Below, one piece after another: positions 58,876 to 64,000 of a stretch of 64,000 nucleotides of DNA. Every line of letters begins with the position of its first letter. The first letter of the stretch is position 1. The translations under genes were made by a program, and so were the position numbers. The notes below the pieces were generated by a model, which did no database searches, was not told the DNA's origin, and worked only from the letters and a program-made list of their open reading frames with translations. This DNA comes from Nocardioides thalensis (GTDB lineage: Bacteria > Actinomycetota > Actinomycetes > Propionibacteriales > Nocardioidaceae): contig NZ_JACCFP010000001.1 of the NCBI RefSeq assembly GCF_013410655.1, forward strand, positions 4,487,501 to 4,551,500, in the 5' to 3' direction.

Positions 58876-59643
58876 GTGCCCGCACCGGAACGTGTTCTCA
58901 TCACCGGCGCCGCGTCCGGCCTCGGCGCGGCGCTCGCCGCGGCCTACGAGAGCCGCGGCGCGCAGGTCCTGCGCACCGACCGGCGGGAGGCGGACGGCGT
59001 ACGCCGGCTCGACGTGACCAGCGACGACGACTGGTCCGCGGCGGCCGCCCACGTCGAGGAGACGTGGGGCGGGATCGACGTGCTCGTCAACAACGCCGGC
59101 GTCGCGGGCGGCGGCCGGCTCGACGTGGCGGGCCTCGACGAGTGGCAGTGGATCTTCGACATCAACCTCTTCGGGGCGGTGCGCGGGACCCGCGCGTTCA
59201 CGCCGATGTTCAAGCGGCAGCGGTCCGGTCGCGTCGTCAACGTCGCCTCGCTCGCGGGGCTGGTACACCCGGCCGGCATGGCGTCCTACAACGCGGTCAA
59301 GGCCGCGGTGGTGGCCCTGACCGAGACGACCGGCCACGAGCTCGCGGCGTACGGCGTGACCGCCCACGTGGTGTGCCCGTCGTACTTCCGCACCAACCTG
59401 ATGAGCTCGATCCAGGGCCGTGACACCGCGCTCGCCGGAGTGATGCGGCACCTGGTCGAGCAGGCTCCCCTCGGCGCCGAGGAGATCGCCGCCGAGGTGC
59501 TGGCGGCGCTCGACCGCGGCGAGGAGCTGGTGCTCCCCGACCCGGCCGCGCGGGCGGCGTACGACCTCAAGGTGGGCGACCGGCCCGCCTACGACCAGGT
59601 GCTCCGCGCCCAGGCGCGGAAGCTGGAGGAGAGCAGTGGCTGA
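58876..59643 (+). CDS. Short-chain dehydrogenase/reductase
   Basis: A 255-residue classical SDR. NAD(P) binding: LITGAASGLGAALAAAY and VLVNNAGVAGGG. The catalytic Tyr and Lys are in YNAVKAAVVAL, with Ser in NVASLAG. The substrate is unknown. Its end overlaps the GTG of the phosphotransferase gene by eight bases, so both are made together, as found for lipid- or CoA-related genes. Confidence 0.92.
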   Translation: MPAPERVLITGAASGLGAALAAAYESRGAQVLRTDRREADGVRRLDVTSDDDWSAAAAHVEETWGGIDVLVNNAGVAGGGRLDVAGLDEWQWIFDINLFGAVRGTRAFTPMFKRQRSGRVVNVASLAGLVHPAGMASYNAVKAAVVALTETTGHELAAYGVTAHVVCPSYFRTNLMSSIQGRDTALAGVMRHLVEQAPLGAEEIAAEVLAALDRGEELVLPDPAARAAYDLKVGDRPAYDQVLRAQARKLEESSG

Positions 59644-60712
59644 CGAGAGCAGGCCGGTCCGCGACGAGGACGCGTTCGACGTCGGGGCCGTGCAGAGGTG
59701 GCTCGACGAGGTCGCCCCCGGCGCTGGACAGATCGGCGAGGTGCGGCAGTTCCCCGGCGGCGCGTCCAACCTCACCTACCTGCTCCGGCTGGTCGAGAGC
59801 GAGGGCGGCGTGCGGGAGCTGATCCTGCGCCGGCCGCCCGCGGGCACCAAGGCCAAGGGCGCCCACGACATGAGCCGGGAGTACCGCATCCAGCGGGCCC
59901 TGGCGCCGGTCTTCCCCCAGGTGCCGCGGATGATCGCCTACGCCACCGAGGCCGACAGCCCCATCGGCAGCGAGCTCTACGTCATGGAGCGCCTCGACGG
60001 GCTGATCCCGCGCCGCGACTTCGGCTTCCCGGTCAGCCCCGAGCAGGCCGACGGCCTCTGCAACGCGGCCGTCGACACGCTGGTCGCGCTGCACTCCGTC
60101 GACGTCACGGCGGTGCCCGACCTCCAGGAGCTCAACCGCGGCGACGGCTACGTCGCGCGCCAGATCGGTGGCTGGATCAAGCGGCTCGCCAACGCGCGCA
60201 CCGACGACACCGGCGACTGGTCCGACATCACCTCCTGGCTCGACGAGCACCAGCCCGCCGACGTCGGGCAGCGGATGATCCACAACGACTACCGGCTCGA
60301 CAACATGGTGCTCGCCGCCGACGACCCCACCCGGATCATCGGCGTGCTCGACTGGGAGCTGGCCACCGTCGGCGACCCGCTGATGGACCTCGGCTGCACG
60401 CTGGCGTACTGGGTGCAGGCCGACGACGACGAGTTCTTCCAGATGACCCGCCGGCAGCCCACCGCCGAGCCGGGCATGTGGACCCGCCACCAGCTCATCG
60501 ACGCCTACCTCGAGCGGATGGGTCTCGAGCTCACGCCGGAGCAGTGGCGGTTCTACGAGGTCTACGGGCTGTTCCGGTTCGCCGTGATCGCACAGCAGAT
60601 CTGGTACCGCTACTTCCACAAGCAGACGACCAACGAGGCGTACGCCGCCTTCGGGCCTGCGGTCGCGGGCTTCGAGCAGCGCTGCCGCCGGATCATCACC
60701 CAGGGCGGATAG
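59636..60712 (+). CDS. ACAD10-like phosphotransferase (APH family)
   Basis: A 358-residue kinase-fold protein resembling the aminoglycoside-phosphotransferase domain found in ACAD10/11. The catalytic loop is IHNDYRLDNMVL (H-N-D-x5-N) and the metal-binding motif GVLDWELATVGDPLMDLG. These enzymes phosphorylate 4-hydroxyacyl-CoA so that a partner dehydrogenase can act. GGAGGAGAGCA precedes the GTG. In operon with the SDR. Which acyl-CoA is used is unknown. Confidence 0.9.
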   Translation: MADESRPVRDEDAFDVGAVQRWLDEVAPGAGQIGEVRQFPGGASNLTYLLRLVESEGGVRELILRRPPAGTKAKGAHDMSREYRIQRALAPVFPQVPRMIAYATEADSPIGSELYVMERLDGLIPRRDFGFPVSPEQADGLCNAAVDTLVALHSVDVTAVPDLQELNRGDGYVARQIGGWIKRLANARTDDTGDWSDITSWLDEHQPADVGQRMIHNDYRLDNMVLAADDPTRIIGVLDWELATVGDPLMDLGCTLAYWVQADDDEFFQMTRRQPTAEPGMWTRHQLIDAYLERMGLELTPEQWRFYEVYGLFRFAVIAQQIWYRYFHKQTTNEAYAAFGPAVAGFEQRCRRIITQGG

Positions 60713-60747
60713 CGGCTCGGCTCCGCGGTTCTGGGTACCGGCGGTTC

Positions 60748-60828
60748 ATGAAGACGATCCTGGTCATCCTGCTGATCATCCTTGTCATCGCGGCCCTCTT
60801 CTGGGTGCTGCGCCGCGGACGGGTCTGA
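60748..60828 (+). CDS. 26-residue membrane miniprotein
   Basis: ATG 60748 opens MKTILVILLIILVIAALFWV followed by LRRGRV, a single membrane helix with positive tail. It stands 35 bp after the phosphotransferase gene. The composition is exactly that of small actinobacterial membrane proteins, but without a strong ribosome-binding site the call remains moderate. Confidence 0.45.
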   Translation: MKTILVILLIILVIAALFWVLRRGRV

Positions 60829-60832
60829 CCCG

Positions 60833-61609
60833 TCAGATCAGCTTCTTGAGCACGCCCAGCGGGGCGTGCTTCATCACCGGCGCCATGCCCGCCCACGGGA
60901 TCTGGGGCACGCAGGCGTCGGCGACCTCCTTCTCGATGGCGGCGACCATCGAGCGGACGCCCTTCTCGGTGGAGGCCATCAGCGGGGTCGACTGCTCGAC
61001 CTTCTCGTTCATCTCCGAGCGGATGTAGCCCGGGTAGAGCACGGTCACCTTGATCCGCTTCTGGAGCTGGGTGCCGTGCAGCTCGGTGCGCAGCCCCTCG
61101 GCGAGGTGCGCCACACCGGCCTTCGTGGCGGCGTACGTCGTCATCGAGCTGGGCATCCCGCGCATCGCCGACATCGACGACACCATCACCAGGTGGCCGG
61201 CCTCCTGCTCGCGGAAGATCTCCATGGCCGCCTCGGTCTGCGCGAGGGCGCCCACGAAGTTGGTCATCGCCGTCTCGAGGTTGGCGTCGAACCGTCCGGT
61301 GCCGAGCCGCGCGCCCTTGCCGAGCCCGGCGTTGACCACCACCCGGTCGATGCGGCCGAGCTCGTCGGCGAACGACCGGAACGTCGAGAAGACCGCCTCG
61401 TGGTCGGTGACGTCGAGCGCGCGCACTGCGATCCGCGGCGCCTCGTGGTCGTGGCCTGCGTGGGCCGAGGCGATCTCGGCCTTCAGCTCCTCGAGCCGCT
61501 CGGTCCGGCGCGCCGCCAGCGCCAGGTCGTAGCCCTTCTCCGCGAACTGGCGGGCCATCTCGGCGCCCAGGCCGCTGGACGCGCCGGTGATCAGGATCGT
61601 CTTCGACAT
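60833..61609 (-). CDS. Short-chain dehydrogenase/reductase
   Basis: A 258-residue SDR. Cofactor binding: ILITGASSGLGAEMARQF and VVNAGLGKGARLG. Catalytic residues: VSSMSAMRG and YAATKAGVAHL. A C-terminal extension ends in PVMKHAPLGVLKKLI. It is divergent from a TetR gene, with a palindromic operator in the 70-bp gap, so it is probably repressed by that TetR. Substrate unknown. Confidence 0.92.
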   Translation of the reverse strand: MSKTILITGASSGLGAEMARQFAEKGYDLALAARRTERLEELKAEIASAHAGHDHEAPRIAVRALDVTDHEAVFSTFRSFADELGRIDRVVVNAGLGKGARLGTGRFDANLETAMTNFVGALAQTEAAMEIFREQEAGHLVMVSSMSAMRGMPSSMTTYAATKAGVAHLAEGLRTELHGTQLQKRIKVTVLYPGYIRSEMNEKVEQSTPLMASTEKGVRSMVAAIEKEVADACVPQIPWAGMAPVMKHAPLGVLKKLI

Positions 61610-61634
61610 GCGGGTGAGTGTGACATGAACACTT

Positions 61635-61656
61635 ACAGACAGTCTTGACTGTTTGT
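61635..61656. promoter_or_regulatory. TetR-type operator between SDR and tetR
   Basis: The 22-bp sequence has a perfect core ACAGTC-TT-GACTGT (61639-61652) extended by ACA/TGT at the ends. It lies between the SDR start (61609) and the TetR start (61680). The size and symmetry fit a TetR dimer site controlling both genes. Confidence 0.72.
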
Positions 61657-61679
61657 TTCTTCGCGGCCATGCTGGGCGG

Positions 61680-62306
61680 GTGTCGACGTCCGCCCACACC
61701 CGCGTTCCGCAGGAGGAGCGCACCCGCGCCATGCGGCAGCGGCTGATGGAGGCGACCTTCGAGCTGCTCGTCGAGAAGGGGTACGGCGGCACCAGCACCA
61801 CGCTGGTGTCCGAGCGCGCCGGCGTCAGTCGGGGCGCGCAGCTGCACCACTTCCCCACGAAGATCGACCTCGTCGTCGCGACGATGACCCACGTGACCGA
61901 GCGGCGCGGCCAGGAGCTGCTGGCCGCGGTGGCGAACCTGCCCCAGGGCGCCAAGCGCACCCAGGCGGTCGTGCGCATGCTCGGGGAGCACTTCGCCGGT
62001 CCCGAGTTCACCGCGGCGCTCGAGCTCTGGGTCGCCGCCCGGACCGACCCGGCGCTCCTCGAGGCGGTCGCCCCCCTCGAGCAGCGCGTCGGCCGCGAGA
62101 CGCATCGGATGACGCTCGACCTCCTCGGTGCCGACGAGTCGCAGCCCGGCGTCCGAGAGCTGGTCCAGGCCACGCTCGACCTGGTGCGCGGCCTCGGCCT
62201 CGCCAACACCATCGGCGACGACGCCCGCCGTCGCCGGCGGATCCTCGACCAGTGGGCCGTGACGCTGGAGGCGGCCCTCCAGGAGACGCAAGGAGGAGAC
62301 GCGTGA
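61680..62306 (+). CDS. TetR-family regulator
   Basis: A 208-residue repressor. The helix-turn-helix is GYGGTSTTLVSERAGVSRGA with QLHHFPTKIDLVVATM, the typical TetR sequence. GTG 61680 is preferred over an upstream ATG that would overlap the operator. It overlaps the TIGR03084 gene (GTGA). In actinobacteria this trio, TetR-TIGR03084-AtuA, commonly leads an acyl-CoA carboxylase/dehydrogenase cluster, so the ligand may be an acyl-CoA. Confidence 0.9.
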   Translation: MSTSAHTRVPQEERTRAMRQRLMEATFELLVEKGYGGTSTTLVSERAGVSRGAQLHHFPTKIDLVVATMTHVTERRGQELLAAVANLPQGAKRTQAVVRMLGEHFAGPEFTAALELWVAARTDPALLEAVAPLEQRVGRETHRMTLDLLGADESQPGVRELVQATLDLVRGLGLANTIGDDARRRRRILDQWAVTLEAALQETQGGDA

Positions 62307-63103
62307 GCGTGTTCGAAGGGGTCCTCGCCGACCTCACCGCCGAGGGCGACGAGCTGCGTACGGCGGTCGCCGGCCTGCCCGAGAGCGGCTGGGACGCGCC
62401 GACGCCGGCCGAGGGCTGGAGCGTCGCGACCACGATCGCGCACCTGGTCTGGACCGACGAGGTGGCGGTGCTCGCCGCCGCGGCCCACACCCCCGAGGGC
62501 AAGGAAGCGTGGGACGAGGTCGTCCTCCGGGCGATCGAGGACCCCAACGGCTTCGTCGACAAGGGCGCCTTCGAGATCAGCGGCAACCACGCGCCGGCTG
62601 AGCTCCTCGCGCGCTGGGACGCAGGCCGCGCCGCGCTCGCGGGCGCGCTGCGCGCCGTACCCGAGGGGCAGAAGATGCCGTGGTTCGGGCCGCCGATGTC
62701 GCCGACCTCGATGGCCACCGCTCGCTTCATGGAGACCTGGGCCCACGCGCTCGACGTCTACGACGCCGTCGGGCGGCGACCCGAGGTCACCGACCGCATC
62801 AAGCACGTCGCCCACCTCGGGGTGCGCACCCGCAACTACGCCTTCGCCAACAACGGGCTCGAGCCGCCCGCCGAGGAGTTCCGCGTCGCCCTGACCGCGC
62901 CCAGCGGCGAGGCCTGGACGTGGGGACCCGACGACGCGCCGCAGTCGGTGACCGGATCGGCCTACGACTTCTGCCAGCTCGTCACCCAGCGCGTGCACCG
63001 CGACGACACCGACCTGGTGGCCGTCGGCGCTGACGCCGAGAAGTGGCTGACCATCGCCCAGGCGTTCGCCGGCCCCGCCGGTGGAGGGAGGGACCCCCGA
63101 TGA
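62303..63103 (+). CDS. TIGR03084 family protein (DinB/mycothiol-isomerase-like fold)
   Basis: A 266-residue protein whose N-terminal part has the helical DinB/MDMPI fold: LPESGWDAPTPAEGWSVATT then IAHLVWTDEVA, and RFMETWAHALDVYDAVG with metal-binding His residues. This matches the actinobacterial TIGR03084 family, possibly mycothiol-dependent. GGAGGAGACGC precedes the GTG. It overlaps both neighbours (TetR and AtuA-like genes). No reaction is established. Confidence 0.85.
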   Translation: MSVFEGVLADLTAEGDELRTAVAGLPESGWDAPTPAEGWSVATTIAHLVWTDEVAVLAAAAHTPEGKEAWDEVVLRAIEDPNGFVDKGAFEISGNHAPAELLARWDAGRAALAGALRAVPEGQKMPWFGPPMSPTSMATARFMETWAHALDVYDAVGRRPEVTDRIKHVAHLGVRTRNYAFANNGLEPPAEEFRVALTAPSGEAWTWGPDDAPQSVTGSAYDFCQLVTQRVHRDDTDLVAVGADAEKWLTIAQAFAGPAGGGRDPR

Positions 63104-64000
63104 CCGCACCCACCGGCGCGATCCGCATCGCCAACTGCTCCGGCTTCTACGGCGACCGGCTCTCCGCACTGCGCGAGCAGCTCGAGGGCGGCGACGTCGA
63201 CGTGATCACCGGCGACTACCTCGCCGAGCTGACCATGCTCATCCTCGGCATGGACACGCTGCGCGACGCCGACCTCGGCTACGCGCGCACGTTCCTCCGC
63301 CAGCTCGAGGACACCCTCGGGCTCGCGCTCGACAGGGGCGTGAAGATCGTCAGCAACGCCGGCGGTCTCAACCCCGCGGGTCTCGCGACCAAGGTGCGCG
63401 AGCTCGCCGAGCGGCTCGGCCTCGACGCGAAGGTCGCCCACGTCGAGGGCGACGACCTGCGGCCGGCCAACCTGTTCGAGGGGGCGCTGACCGCCAACGC
63501 CTACCTCGGCGCGTTCGGCATCGCCTCCGCGCTGACCCGGGGTGCCGATGTCGTCGTGACCGGCCGCGTCACCGACGCCTCGGTCGTCGTCGCCCCGGCC
63601 ATCGCCCACCACGGGTGGACCCCGACAGACTTCGACCAGCTCGCAGGCGCCGTCGTCGCCGGCCACGTCATCGAGTGCGGCACCCAGGCCACCGGTGGCA
63701 ACTTCTCCGGGTTCCGTCAGCTGTTCCGCTCCGGCGCGCCGATGGACCGCCCGCTCGGGTTCCCGATCGCCGAGGTCGCCGCCGACGGCTCGAGCGTCAT
63801 CACCAAGCACGAGGGCACCGGCGGCGCGGTCACCGTCGACACCGTCACCGCGCAGCTGCTCTACGAGATCCAGTCGACCCGCTACCTCAACCCCGACGTC
63901 ACCACCCGCCTCGAGACCATCCGGCTGCGCGAGGTCGCCAAGGACCGGGTCGAGATCTCCGGCGTCACCGGCACCGCCCCGCCGGAGAAGCTCAAGGTCG
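63100..64000 (+). CDS. AtuA-like (DUF1446) protein, cut by the window end
   Basis: The frame from ATG 63100 stays open to the end of the window (300 codons seen). IRIANCSGFYGDRLSALREQ, ITGDYLAELTMLILGMD, VSNAGGLNPAGLATKVRELA and GRVTDASVVVAPAIAHHGW match the acyclic-terpene-utilization AtuA family. AtuA is needed for citronellol/geraniol catabolism in Pseudomonas; its biochemical role is unknown. The ATG overlaps the TIGR03084 stop. The acyl-CoA carboxylase and dehydrogenase genes expected next lie outside the window. Confidence 0.9.
   Translation, partial: MTAPTGAIRIANCSGFYGDRLSALREQLEGGDVDVITGDYLAELTMLILGMDTLRDADLGYARTFLRQLEDTLGLALDRGVKIVSNAGGLNPAGLATKVRELAERLGLDAKVAHVEGDDLRPANLFEGALTANAYLGAFGIASALTRGADVVVTGRVTDASVVVAPAIAHHGWTPTDFDQLAGAVVAGHVIECGTQATGGNFSGFRQLFRSGAPMDRPLGFPIAEVAADGSSVITKHEGTGGAVTVDTVTAQLLYEIQSTRYLNPDVTTRLETIRLREVAKDRVEISGVTGTAPPEKLKV

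Noticed and set aside
61610..63169. N-terminal extension of the SDR gene through the tetR and TIGR03084 genes
   Set aside because: The SDR fold begins at ATG 61609; the extension is antisense to two well-supported genes.
1..64000. Genomic island, prophage or IS element
   Set aside because: No transposase, integrase, tRNA-associated repeats or sharp change in composition was noticed anywhere in the window.

Overview
This 64-kb window is very GC-rich. It has many GTG/TTG starts, dense ATGA/GTGA stop-start overlaps, mycothiol-type and F420-type enzyme families and actinobacterial DUFs (DUF6766, DUF7218, DUF7455). It reads as chromosome of a Nocardioides-like actinobacterium; that placement is an inference from gene content. 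No rRNA, tRNA, CRISPR, IS element or prophage was found.

Layout. 1-9.9 kb: small accessory genes (dihydrofolate-reductase-fold protein, lipoprotein, DUF6766 membrane protein, DUF2188, DUF7218), a large ATPase/LuxR regulator, a NarL-type two-component system, and DoxX and other membrane proteins. 9.9-12.1 kb: an old-yellow-enzyme/quinone-reductase pair divergent from a MarR regulator, with two matching operator palindromes between them. 12.1-15.6 kb: an AidB-like acyl-CoA dehydrogenase and a crotonase divergent from a PaaX regulator. 15.7-20.4 kb: small proteins, a polar amino acid ABC transporter and a glutathione peroxidase. 20.4-25.4 kb: an MmpL/RND transporter with its TetR, and a second NarL-type two-component system. 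25.5-30.9 kb: a cytochrome P450, a phosphodiesterase, and an alkane-oxidation unit (AlkB fused to rubredoxin, a [3Fe-4S]-type ferredoxin, TetR) with a duplicated operator. 31-39.5 kb: an M15 peptidase, alpha-methylacyl-CoA racemase, DEAD-box helicase, a MerR regulator and fadA-fadB; an identical-class palindrome precedes both the racemase and fadA. 39.6-46.6 kb: an M28 peptidase and an APC permease divergent from a KdpDE-like pair plus DUF389. 46.6-58.2 kb: a MocR regulator divergent from a pyrimidine/beta-alanine catabolic operon with its own ABC importer. 58.2-64 kb: SDRs, an ACAD10-like phosphotransferase, TetR, a TIGR03084 protein and an AtuA-like gene cut by the window end.

How the genes work together. 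Alkanes would be hydroxylated by AlkB-rubredoxin (ferredoxin and perhaps the P450 assisting), and the resulting fatty acids processed by FadA/FadB and the racemase under MerR control. The 48-58 kb operon encodes every step from dihydropyrimidine to acetyl-CoA: dihydropyrimidinase, beta-ureidopropionase, beta-alanine aminotransferase and CoA-acylating malonate-semialdehyde dehydrogenase. It has no classical dihydropyrimidine dehydrogenase. A luciferase-like F420-type oxidoreductase sits in that place, and I regard this as the most interesting candidate for new biochemistry here.
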